Part shown: positions 9,113 through 17,194 of the stretch, one piece after another
Layout: each line of letters begins with the position of its first letter
Position numbering within the stretch: the stretch's first letter is position 1
Source: Paracrocinitomix sp039939375
GTDB taxonomy: Bacteria > Bacteroidota > Bacteroidia > Flavobacteriales_D > Crocinitomicaceae
Length of the DNA stretch: 64,000 bases
Assembly (NCBI GenBank): GCA_039939375.1
Contig: JBDVJO010000010.1
Span: forward strand, 354,421 to 418,420
Direction: 5' to 3'
The notes under the pieces: model-generated
What the model was told of the DNA's origin: nothing
Database searches by the model: none
The model's input: the letters and a program-made list of their open reading frames with translations, nothing else
Program-made: the position numbers and the translations under genes

Positions 9113-9532
9113 TTATTTTTTAAATACTTCAATACTTTCTTCTGACCTTACAAGGTCAGTAAATTTTCCTTCAAACCTGGTGGCTCTCACAATGTGATTA
9201 TCAATCCAATGATAATTTCCACCTCTCGGTTTTCCCATAACCATACCATGGAATTTAAAACCATGCTCATTTAACCACTTCTCTGTTACCCCTCTATGTT
9301 CTTCTATTCTAGAAGTAAAAAAGGTAATCACATGTCCTTCGTCATACCATTTATTGATCGTTTCTAGGGCATCTGGATAAAGCTGTGCAGTTGCCATTCT
9401 TTCTGGCTCTTCATTTGGAATATCGTCACAAATTGTTCCGTCAATATCAATCATGTAATTCTTCACACTTGACGGCAATACTGGAGAAATTGTTTCTCCG
9501 TTTTCCATTGCATCCAATAACTTATGCTTCAT
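9113..9532 (-). CDS. HAD-superfamily hydrolase-like protein
   Basis: A 139-residue small HAD-fold protein. Motif I is MIDIDGTICDD (about residues 27-37, with both nucleophile and acid Asp), motif II is FFTSR and a lysine follows in GKPRGG. The usual motif IV DD/ED is reduced to WIDNH, and the protein lacks a cap domain. It is therefore probably a small phosphatase, or a degenerate one. Relatives in Bacteroidota are often annotated as phosphoheptose isomerase or capsule-related proteins, but no SIS domain is present and I do not support that name. It is embedded between two Fe-S electron-transfer genes, overlapping the upstream one by 11 bp, so co-expression is likely. Confidence 0.78.
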   Translation of the reverse strand: MKHKLLDAMENGETISPVLPSSVKNYMIDIDGTICDDIPNEEPERMATAQLYPDALETINKWYDEGHVITFFTSRIEEHRGVTEKWLNEHGFKFHGMVMGKPRGGNYHWIDNHIVRATRFEGKFTDLVRSEESIEVFKK

Positions 9533-10856
9533 CTTTCCAGTTTAATCGATCAGTTGGAGAGAATTGCCAAGGTGCTTGGTTATTCTCAATGTTGGTATTC
9601 ATTGTTATTAATTCTGAAGGAATCTTAGATTCTTCCATGACTAAATATCTTCTTAAATCAACGATTATGGCTAATGGATCAATGTTTACAGGACATTCCT
9701 GAACACAGGCATTACACGAAGTACATGCCCAAATTTCCTCCTCAGTAATAAAGTCTCCCAATAAACTTTTACTGTCATTAAATTCTTTTCCTTCTTTTCT
9801 TATCCCTGCTCCTACTTCTTCAGCTCTATCTCTCACATCCATCATGATTTTACGCGGTGATAACTTTTTACCGGTAACATTTGCGGGGCAAGAAGAAGTA
9901 CAACGACCACATTCAGTACAAGTGTAAGCATTCATAATATTCACCCAAGACAAATCTTGAACATCCTTAGCCCCAAATTTTTGAGGTTCAGCATTTGGAT
10001 CTACCTCTGGAACTGCGTAAGGATCAGCATTTGGATCTAACATCATTTTCACCTCTTTGGTTACAGCTTCCATATTGGTAAACTGTCCTTTTGGTTTAAG
10101 ATTAGAAAAATAGACGTTGGGAAATGCCCAGAAAATATGCAAGTGTTTAGAAAATGGTAGATAAATCATGAAGCCCATTACCACACAGAAATGTCCCCAC
10201 CATCCTATTCTCTCTAACATCAACAATGTTCCAGTCTCCATTGAACCAAAGATGTTTGGTCCTGTGAATGAGCTAATAGCAAAGCCAAAGCTTCCTTGTC
10301 CTTCAAAATGACTTTCACCTCTTAAATATAGAGCTTCATCTGCTCCATTCATTGTGAACACGCAAATCACCAAAATAAATTCTAAGTATAAAATGATATT
10401 ACCATCTAACTTTGGCCAACCAGTCATTTCACTTTTAACCAATCTAGGAACCTTAATTAAATTTCTTCTTGATAAGAAAGCGAAAGTTGCCACTAAGGCC
10501 AGCAATGATAAAACTTCAATTAAACTAATAATGAAGGTATACAATCCACCTAAAGCCTCTGCAAACACTCTATGTGAACCAGTTGCTCCATCAATGATGA
10601 TTTCAATTAATTCAATTTGTGTAAAAATAAAGGCAACATAAATAAAGATATGTAAGATTCCAGCTATTGGTCTTGTCACCATTTTTGACTGCCCAAGCGC
10701 AACCCGAATAGTTGTTTTAATCCGTTCGGCTTTGTTATCAGTTCTTTCAACTGACTTTCCTAATTTGATGTTTTGAATGATTAACCTGACCTTGTATGCG
10801 AAAAACGCTGTGCTGCCAAGAAAAATTAGAATAAAAACTATGCTAGCAATACTCAT
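9522..10856 (-). CDS. Membrane-bound 4Fe-4S dicluster oxidoreductase subunit (HdrC/DsrM-like)
   Basis: A 444-residue protein with about five to six transmembrane helices in residues 1-260 and a cytosolic ferredoxin part after about residue 300. Two classic [4Fe-4S] motifs are visible: CTECGRCTSSCP and CTSCNACVQECP. The N-terminal membrane part contains His residues in GILHIFIYVAF and GWWGHFCVV that could ligate heme, as in the NarI/DsrM family; this is inferred. With the CCG protein encoded downstream it forms a plausible HdrD/GlpC-like complex that passes electrons to or from menaquinone. It sits between an MCE gene (29 bp upstream) and a HAD gene (11-bp overlap), an order I recall as common in this phylum. 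Confidence 0.88.
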   Translation of the reverse strand: MSIASIVFILIFLGSTAFFAYKVRLIIQNIKLGKSVERTDNKAERIKTTIRVALGQSKMVTRPIAGILHIFIYVAFIFTQIELIEIIIDGATGSHRVFAEALGGLYTFIISLIEVLSLLALVATFAFLSRRNLIKVPRLVKSEMTGWPKLDGNIILYLEFILVICVFTMNGADEALYLRGESHFEGQGSFGFAISSFTGPNIFGSMETGTLLMLERIGWWGHFCVVMGFMIYLPFSKHLHIFWAFPNVYFSNLKPKGQFTNMEAVTKEVKMMLDPNADPYAVPEVDPNAEPQKFGAKDVQDLSWVNIMNAYTCTECGRCTSSCPANVTGKKLSPRKIMMDVRDRAEEVGAGIRKEGKEFNDSKSLLGDFITEEEIWACTSCNACVQECPVNIDPLAIIVDLRRYLVMEESKIPSELITMNTNIENNQAPWQFSPTDRLNWKDEA

Positions 10857-10885
10857 TGAACTATACGAATTGAATAAAAATTTGG

Positions 10886-11941
10886 TTAATGCTTATACTG
10901 AACGGAATCAATGATTTCATCCAGAATTTTTTCTCTTTCATTGGTCGTTTGAAAGCCTTTTACTTTTCTACCAAAGATTGAGAAGTGTACAAACTTGTTC
11001 GGATTTGCTCCAAAGTCATCTAAGAGATTTTGCAAGGATTGATTTGTTTCAATCAACTCATTATGCAAACTATCTGTATGCAAGAGTTTACCCATTGTTC
11101 CTTTACCACTATTCACATCTGCCAAGACGCCATTGAGCTCGGTTAAGGTGGTTTTAGTTTCATCTATAACGGATTTAATGTCAGAATCAGCAAGCGTATC
11201 TGAAATCGCCGAAATATTATCAATTACATTAGATATTTTATCTGATTTACCAGAGAGATTCTCTGTAATATCATGAACATCCTTTAAAATTCGATCAACT
11301 TGTTCAGTTTCATTCGAAATTAGTACTGATAGATTTTGTGCCAACTCACCGAAAGTGGAAATTGCATCTCTTACTTCGTATAATGACTCATCAATTGTAT
11401 ATGCAGCTGAAGTATCCCAAAACGCATTCACCGATACAATAATATCTTCAACAGAACCAATTAACTCTTCTGTCTTTTTCTTTAGTGGTAAAATTTCTTG
11501 ATTGATTTGCGTCTGAAGATCTACCTCTAAGAATGCACCTTGAAAAGTATCTTGATCCACATAGTAGGCTAATTCTTGCGCTGGCAAAGAATCTGTAAAG
11601 ATTTTTAAATCTAAAGCCTTCGTTCCTAAGATATCTGAACTAATTAACCAAACTTCTGAAGTTTTTGGAATCATTAATTCGTTGTTATCGATACCGAACT
11701 TAACTTTTACCTTGTTCGCGTCATCTTCTTTTAATTCAACTGAGAGTACTTGACCTACTTTTACGCCATTCAGCAATACATCATTTGAAGGTTGCAATCC
11801 TGATGAATTATCAAAGAATGCATAAAACTCCCTATTTTTTTGAAAAATTCCACCGCCTTTTAAGAAGTTTACACCAACGAAAAGCAGCAATAAACCTAAG
11901 ACAACTAATAATCCAACTTTAAACTCTTTTGAAACTCTCAT
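10886..11941 (-). CDS. MCE/MlaD-family lipid-transport protein
   Basis: About 351 residues. I choose the ATG at 11941 (MRVSKEFKVGLLVV), which puts the single N-terminal transmembrane helix (GLLVVLGLLLLFVGVNFL) directly after a short cytosolic lead; a longer in-frame start exists 48 bp upstream. One MCE domain follows (about residues 35-115: FYAFFDNSSGLQPSNDVLLNGVKVGQV). A long helical region then carries heptad-like patterns and ends in a short tail. MCE proteins form periplasmic hexameric rings that shuttle phospholipid between inner and outer membrane. The gene lies 63 bp downstream of a cell-wall amidase and, across the divergent lptD, near a PqiA-type membrane protein, so several envelope functions cluster here. 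The MCE ATPase and permease are not in the window. Confidence 0.9.
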   Translation of the reverse strand: MRVSKEFKVGLLVVLGLLLLFVGVNFLKGGGIFQKNREFYAFFDNSSGLQPSNDVLLNGVKVGQVLSVELKEDDANKVKVKFGIDNNELMIPKTSEVWLISSDILGTKALDLKIFTDSLPAQELAYYVDQDTFQGAFLEVDLQTQINQEILPLKKKTEELIGSVEDIIVSVNAFWDTSAAYTIDESLYEVRDAISTFGELAQNLSVLISNETEQVDRILKDVHDITENLSGKSDKISNVIDNISAISDTLADSDIKSVIDETKTTLTELNGVLADVNSGKGTMGKLLHTDSLHNELIETNQSLQNLLDDFGANPNKFVHFSIFGRKVKGFQTTNEREKILDEIIDSVQYKH

Positions 11942-12004
11942 GAACGGGCTCCTGTTTTTGTTTGTTTTGTAGTTGCTAAAATAGTGCAAAAAAAACGAAG
12001 CAGC

Positions 12005-13123
12005 TTATTTTTCGGTGATTTTTATGGCTTCAGATAAGGTCATTCTCTCTGAATCTTTGAAGGCAACTACAAAAGCATGATCGAATCCTTTTTTTCGCAT
12101 TTCTTGTTTCAGTTTGTTTGCAGGGTCTAATCCCTTGAAAACTCCAGTAGTATACTTATAAAGTCCACCCGCTTCATACATCCAAATTGGCATGTTTTGA
12201 AAACGTTCTTCATTTAGGTCTAATTTAGAAGAAGAAGTTTCAATTTGAACACGATAAATGATGTCCTCTTTTTTAATACTCGCTTCGTCTATCCCAAACA
12301 AAGCAGTATCAATTCCGTTTACCGTTGAATTCACAGACAAATCAGCTCCTTCATATTCAGCTTTATACTGTTCAAAAGCCGAAAACAAAGAGGTTGCCAT
12401 TTTCTTTTGACTTTCAGGGTCAGCTAAAAAATTCTCTTCATCTGGATTCGTTAAAAAGCCGGTTTCTATTAACACACTAGGCATGGTTGTTTTGTACAAC
12501 ACTAAGAATCCAGCTTGACGCACTCCTCTATTCGATCTCCCTAGCTTCACAAATTCTTCTTGGATTTTTGTTGCAAAATTTATGCTATGATCTAAAAACA
12601 CGCTCAATTGCAATTGTCTCGCAATAATGGCATCAGCCGAGAGCTTTTCATAATTAGCTCCCCCATCTTTTTCAAATTCAATTGCAGAATTTTCACGCTC
12701 CGCAATTTTTCGTTGCGCCTCAGTTCTGTGCAAACCTAAAACATAAGTTTCAGCTCCGTAAGCCTTTGATGGACCAGCGTTAGCATGCACGCATATAAAT
12801 AAATCAGCATTTGCTTTGTTAGCGATTTGAGCACGCTCATCTAATTCTACAAAAACGTCTGTTTTACGGGTATAGATTACATTTATATCTGGATATTTCT
12901 CAGCAATAAACTCACCGAGCTTTAAGGCTATGGCAAGTGTTACTGTTTTTTCGTTAGACTTCGCTCCATGACAACCTGGATCTTTTCCTCCATGCCCAGG
13001 ATCTATTACAACTGTTTTAATTCCCTTAACTAAATCAGTGCCTTGAGCGAATAAGCCGACTGAAAAAATTAAGCAGCATTGCAATAATATTGTTCTCCTT
13101 ATGTTTATTCCTGTTAACATCAT
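12005..13123 (-). CDS. N-acetylmuramoyl-L-alanine amidase (AmiC-type, Amidase_3)
   Basis: A 372-residue exported zinc amidase that cuts the bond between MurNAc and the stem peptide. It has a signal peptide (RRTILLQCCLIFSVGLFAQ). The catalytic domain, about residues 34-255, carries VVIDPGHGGKDPG with the first zinc His, NEKTVTLAIALKLGE with the zinc Glu, FICVHANA with the second zinc His, and VLIETGFLTNPDE with the catalytic Glu. Residues about 290-372 form a separate small domain starting YRVQIETSS, resembling a SPOR-like peptidoglycan-binding domain. It leads the minus-strand run amidase-MCE-FeS-HAD-HdrB. A TAACTTTG box about 44 bp upstream is a likely -7 element. Confidence 0.93.
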   Translation of the reverse strand: MMLTGINIRRTILLQCCLIFSVGLFAQGTDLVKGIKTVVIDPGHGGKDPGCHGAKSNEKTVTLAIALKLGEFIAEKYPDINVIYTRKTDVFVELDERAQIANKANADLFICVHANAGPSKAYGAETYVLGLHRTEAQRKIAERENSAIEFEKDGGANYEKLSADAIIARQLQLSVFLDHSINFATKIQEEFVKLGRSNRGVRQAGFLVLYKTTMPSVLIETGFLTNPDEENFLADPESQKKMATSLFSAFEQYKAEYEGADLSVNSTVNGIDTALFGIDEASIKKEDIIYRVQIETSSSKLDLNEERFQNMPIWMYEAGGLYKYTTGVFKGLDPANKLKQEMRKKGFDHAFVVAFKDSERMTLSEAIKITEK

Positions 13124-13166
13124 CTGATAAATGTTATAGATTTGTCTTTTTTTATAAAGAACACTA

Positions 13167-13174
13167 CAAAGTTA
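13167..13174 (-). promoter_or_regulatory. Candidate Bacteroidota -7 box for the amidase operon
   Basis: On the minus strand the octamer is TAACTTTG, a full match to the Bacteroidota -7 consensus TAnnTTTG. It lies 44 bp before the amidase ATG, leaving a leader of roughly 38 nt. No clear TTTG -33 box is present at the expected spacing. The region is shared with the divergent lptD gene. Confidence 0.4.
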
Positions 13175-13184
13175 AGACCAAAAA

Positions 13185-15776
13185 TTGCGTAAACGGGTAA
13201 ATATATCGGTAGTTATCAATTCAATTTTGTTGATAAGCACTCTGTTTTGCAGTCTTAATTCCTTGGCGCAAAATGGTTTGAGTGACCCGGTTAATTATTC
13301 AGCAAGAGATTCAATTGTGGCAAATGCCAAGAATCAAATCGTAAAACTTTACGGAGAAGCTCTAGTAACTTATGATAATATTGAGTTGAAAGCGGATTAC
13401 ATTGAGATCGATATTCAACGAAATGAAGTCTTAGCAACCTATACATTAGACAGCTTAGGAAACCCAGTTGGGAAACCTGTATTTAACGCTGAAGGTGAAG
13501 AATCTACATGTGATTACATGAAGTACAACTTCAAAACTAAAAAGGGATATATTAAGGAAGTAAGAGCACAGCAAGACGAAGGGTATATCCACATGGCAGA
13601 ATCTAAAATTCATCCCAACGAACAGATTCACTTGAAGAATGGTAAGTTTACCACTTGCGATCTAGACACTCCACACTATCACTTCAAAATGACGAAAGCG
13701 ATCATTGTTCCAGAAGAGCGAATCGTTACGGGACCTGTTTTTATGAAAATTGGAAAGATACCTACCCCATTAGCGGCACCTTTTGCATTTTTTCCACAAC
13801 AAAAAACAAGAAAACACGGTTTAATTTTCCCTACAGTAGGTCAGGCTTCAGGACTTTCGGGTTTTGGTGTAAAAGACTTGGGATATTACTTTCCTTTAGG
13901 TGACAATTGGGAGACACAATTCACTGGATCTATTTATACCACAGGACAATGGGCACTTGCTAATTCAACTAATTATTACGTTAAATATAAACATAGAGGA
14001 AACTTCGGATTACGATATGAAAGGTTGAAAGGCTACTTTTATGATACGACAGTAGTGAATAAGTACAGTATAAACTGGCGACATTCACAAGATGCCAAAG
14101 CTCACCCCTCTCTTCGTTTTTCAAGTGATGTAACATTCAAAAGTGACAACAACGGTAAAACCAGTCTAGATCCGTTGAATGATGAATATTTTACGAACCA
14201 ATTCAACTCAACTTTGAAACTCGACAAAAGATGGAAGGCGGGACCATTAACAGGATCTTCTAATATCACAACATCTTTAAAACAAAACTCTATATCAGAA
14301 ATGTACAATATAGATTTGCCTAGTTTTAGTTTCAACGTTTCTCAGTTCAGCTTGGGTGATTTTAGAAAGAACAAAATTGGAAAGAAATGGTATGAAAACG
14401 TGAATGTGACCTACAAACTAAGGTCTAAGAACTACATTTCAGCACCTGACAGTATCTTTAATGCCCAAGACATAGGATTAGCCGGCAATTACGCGACCAA
14501 CGGTTTTGAACAAACCACGACCGTAAAATCACAATTGAAATTATTTGGCTCTCGTATAACTTTTACACCAAACGTAAATTATCGTGAAATCTGGAACTTT
14601 CAAAGTGAAGAGCACTTCTGGAATCCAGCGGACAGCACTATAGACACAACACAGGTCAAAGGATTTAGAACAGGAAGAAGCCTTTCGTTTAACGCAGGTG
14701 TTAGTGGAGTTTTCTATGGATACTACAAGTTCAAAGGAGACAGAAAACTAAGATTTAGACATCAAGCAACGCCTTCAGTCAATTTTTCATTTACGCCTGA
14801 TTTCTCTAATTACCAGCAAGTGCAATCGAGCGAAGATAGTCAGTATGTTTACATTTCTCCTTTTAGAGCAAGTCAATATAAAGAAGGTTCTTATGGTTCA
14901 TCAGGAAAAATGACCTTCAACTTAACCAATAATTTAAAGATGAAAGTATTGGATAAGAATGATACGATTAATGGCTCTTCAAAAAGTTTCAACATTATAG
15001 ATGCCGCGAACATCTCAGGTGGGTATGACTTTTTAAGAGATTCTTTTCAACTAGACCCTTTCGCTTTATCACTCAGAACAAGTAAGATTTTTGGCGTTAT
15101 TAATTTTCAAGCCAGTGGATCTTTGAATCCATACGCCTATGACAACTTAAATAATGGCTATACCGAATATGACACTTTGGGCAACTTGACAAAACAATAT
15201 GCCTGGGAAAATGGCCAAGGAATTGGACGTATCTCAAGAGCTGACTTCATTGTAAGTGCAAATTTCACGAGTAAAACAGGACGTAAAAAACAAAAAGAAA
15301 TTGCCAATCAGCCCTCTGACAATGGGAACACGGTAGATTTGCTCAACAATCCGAAAACGGTGAATTTTGACATTCCATGGCAACTGAATATCGGTTATAA
15401 TTTGAATTTTACGAATGTTATCAAAACAGATCCATCAGATGACAATTACAGAATTGTTCAAGCAATTAAGTTCAATGGTGATTTCAGCATTAATCAAAAC
15501 TGGAAGTTTGTATATGCCCTAGACATGAACCTGCAACAGTTAATGACGAAAAACCAAGAGAATCCGGATCGTCCTTATAAAGACTTAATTACAAGATGGT
15601 CATTAGATATCTGGAGAAATCTGCATTGCTGGGAAGCATCCTTGCAATTAGGACAACTGGGCACATGGCAACAACCATGGTCATTGACCAATTTCACTTT
15701 CTTAGCTCGAGTTAACATCAAAGCTTCTATGCTGAAAGACTTGAAGTTAGAGTATGACCAACCACCATTCTTTTAG
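13185..15776 (+). CDS. lptD: LptD-like LPS assembly outer-membrane protein
   Basis: An 863-residue outer-membrane beta-barrel protein of the LptD/OstA family as found in Bacteroidota; it would insert lipopolysaccharide into the outer leaflet. The start is a TTG at 13185, giving a normal signal peptide (MRKRVNISVVINSILLISTLFCSLNSLAQ). Residues about 35-170 form the OstA/LptA-like beta-jellyroll (YSARDSIVANAKNQIVKLYGEA, then LKADYIEIDIQRNEVLA). The rest is a large barrel rich in aromatic and polar alternation. The symbol is assigned by family; the protein partner LptE is not seen here. It diverges from the amidase gene with 61 bp between starts and overlaps the convergent PqiA-like gene by 4 bp. 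Confidence 0.87.
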   Translation: MRKRVNISVVINSILLISTLFCSLNSLAQNGLSDPVNYSARDSIVANAKNQIVKLYGEALVTYDNIELKADYIEIDIQRNEVLATYTLDSLGNPVGKPVFNAEGEESTCDYMKYNFKTKKGYIKEVRAQQDEGYIHMAESKIHPNEQIHLKNGKFTTCDLDTPHYHFKMTKAIIVPEERIVTGPVFMKIGKIPTPLAAPFAFFPQQKTRKHGLIFPTVGQASGLSGFGVKDLGYYFPLGDNWETQFTGSIYTTGQWALANSTNYYVKYKHRGNFGLRYERLKGYFYDTTVVNKYSINWRHSQDAKAHPSLRFSSDVTFKSDNNGKTSLDPLNDEYFTNQFNSTLKLDKRWKAGPLTGSSNITTSLKQNSISEMYNIDLPSFSFNVSQFSLGDFRKNKIGKKWYENVNVTYKLRSKNYISAPDSIFNAQDIGLAGNYATNGFEQTTTVKSQLKLFGSRITFTPNVNYREIWNFQSEEHFWNPADSTIDTTQVKGFRTGRSLSFNAGVSGVFYGYYKFKGDRKLRFRHQATPSVNFSFTPDFSNYQQVQSSEDSQYVYISPFRASQYKEGSYGSSGKMTFNLTNNLKMKVLDKNDTINGSSKSFNIIDAANISGGYDFLRDSFQLDPFALSLRTSKIFGVINFQASGSLNPYAYDNLNNGYTEYDTLGNLTKQYAWENGQGIGRISRADFIVSANFTSKTGRKKQKEIANQPSDNGNTVDLLNNPKTVNFDIPWQLNIGYNLNFTNVIKTDPSDDNYRIVQAIKFNGDFSINQNWKFVYALDMNLQQLMTKNQENPDRPYKDLITRWSLDIWRNLHCWEASLQLGQLGTWQQPWSLTNFTFLARVNIKASMLKDLKLEYDQPPFF

Positions 15777-16648
15777 GCATTTCTTTTAACGACCCTTTTC
15801 AAATAGTAGCCTGAAAAGATGGAGAATACCACAAATGCCACGAAAAAATAGAGTCCAATTAAAGTGGTTGCGCCAGTTTCTACCCCGACACTCATATTAG
15901 CAAATGAAAAGTAAGCCAAGAAAACGGAAGACACAAATACATCTGCCATACTCCACTTCCCTATCCTTTCAATAGTTAGCTCTGCATTTTTGCTGTATTT
16001 TGATTGAGGCGCCAAAAAAACAATTAGTGAGGTCAACAATTTTATCACTGGAAATATAATACTGAAAATAAGAATTAAAATGGCTACGAAGAAGTTGCCT
16101 CCCATATACAAAAACCCAATTAAATCAATTACTGACTTGTTTTGATAAAGTGCATAAACGCGACCGTTAACTCCTAATTCAGGTTCTGCAAATGACAAAT
16201 CCATGGCCACAGAAAAATCATCTATGTACGCTTCAATTTCCATAAATGGAGACTGCAATCCAAGATACAGGAAACTACAAGAAGCCGCGATAAAAGACAT
16301 CCCCATAATGCGGTAATATTCTTCCGAATTCTTGTATACAAGCCCCATTAACGCAAGAAAAAATAAGATAGAAGCCATTAAAACCCATCCGTCTACAGCT
16401 GCAGAACCATAATAAATATCTGCTTTTCTTTCTAGTTCAGCCTTTTCCTCCATTTTACTCTCGCTAGGATTTAGATATGGAATCCATTCCCAAGCGTTTC
16501 CCATTCTATTCTCAATTCCTAAAGACTCGGCTATTTGCTCTTTCTTAGCTTTATAGTTCCCCAGTTTTTGACTAATTCTGAAGGTGTAAAAAAGCGTCAT
16601 CAAAAAAATGACGCCAACTCCTATGAAAAAAACGAGATATTTCTTCAT
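15773..16648 (-). CDS. PqiA-type paraquat-inducible integral membrane protein
   Basis: A 291-residue protein with about five transmembrane helices: one at the N terminus, a pair near residues 85-135, one near 190 and two at the C terminus. The segment IERIGKWSMADVFVSSVFLAYF (about residues 225-246) is the PqiA signature. PqiA proteins work with MCE proteins (PqiB/YebT) in envelope lipid transport. Here the nearest MCE gene is about 4 kb away, beyond lptD, so a functional link is inferred from proximity only. It lacks the zinc-ribbon Cys pairs of E. coli PqiA. It is the last gene of a unit with a lipoprotein and a choice-of-anchor B protein; its start follows the lipoprotein stop directly. Confidence 0.82.
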   Translation of the reverse strand: MKKYLVFFIGVGVIFLMTLFYTFRISQKLGNYKAKKEQIAESLGIENRMGNAWEWIPYLNPSESKMEEKAELERKADIYYGSAAVDGWVLMASILFFLALMGLVYKNSEEYYRIMGMSFIAASCSFLYLGLQSPFMEIEAYIDDFSVAMDLSFAEPELGVNGRVYALYQNKSVIDLIGFLYMGGNFFVAILILIFSIIFPVIKLLTSLIVFLAPQSKYSKNAELTIERIGKWSMADVFVSSVFLAYFSFANMSVGVETGATTLIGLYFFVAFVVFSIFSGYYLKRVVKRNA

Positions 16649-17194
16649 TTAAAGCGTTTCAAGTTTAATGCTGTTTTCATTCGCAAATTGTTCCTGAGCT
16701 TCAAAAACTTGCTGAAATAATCGCTCCTCTTCTTTTGCAAAGCTTAAATCATATTCTTTTAAAAATTGATCATTTTCATCTGAAAAGGTCGACTTTTTAA
16801 GGATTTCTTTTACCTCTCCAAAATTATCCGACAATTCATCCCGATAAAACTCCATTAATGCAGACATGGCAGCAACAAACTCCATCCCCCCTTCTTGGTT
16901 TGAAAGAGCAGCCAGTTTATCAAGATTCAGACTGGCTTCAAAAATGGCATTTTCAAGATTTATATCCACATCACTGCTATCTGATTGAAACAATAAGTCA
17001 ATTTGATTTAACATACCATTTTGCATGGTCGTTAACTCGTTATTGAATTCTACCGCAGATAGTTTTTCTTGATTCTCGTCATATTCAAAAATGGTATCTG
17101 TTGAAGACAGGTCCATGTTGTTTTCAGAATCTACAGAAGATCCACAAGCACTTAACAGTACTATAAAAAATAAGGGAACTATATGCTTTATCAT
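16649..17194 (-). CDS. Hypothetical lipoprotein
   Basis: A 181-residue predicted lipoprotein: MIKHIVPLFFIVLLSAC, with the lipobox LSAC and Cys17. After an acidic Ser/Asp-rich linker the body is almost entirely helical, with repeated Leu/Phe spacing (ENAIFEASLNLDKLAALS, FLKEYDLSFAKEEERLFQ), suggesting a small helical bundle. No family recognised. Its ATG overlaps the stop of the choice-of-anchor B gene (ATGA type, 4 bp) and its stop abuts the PqiA-like start, so the three genes are translationally coupled. The coupling to PqiA hints at an envelope role. Confidence 0.7.
   Translation of the reverse strand: MIKHIVPLFFIVLLSACGSSVDSENNMDLSSTDTIFEYDENQEKLSAVEFNNELTTMQNGMLNQIDLLFQSDSSDVDINLENAIFEASLNLDKLAALSNQEGGMEFVAAMSALMEFYRDELSDNFGEVKEILKKSTFSDENDQFLKEYDLSFAKEEERLFQQVFEAQEQFANENSIKLETL

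Noticed and set aside
9113..9532. Phosphoheptose isomerase
   Set aside because: The frame has HAD motifs (DIDGT) and no SIS domain; that name seems to be a propagated mis-annotation.
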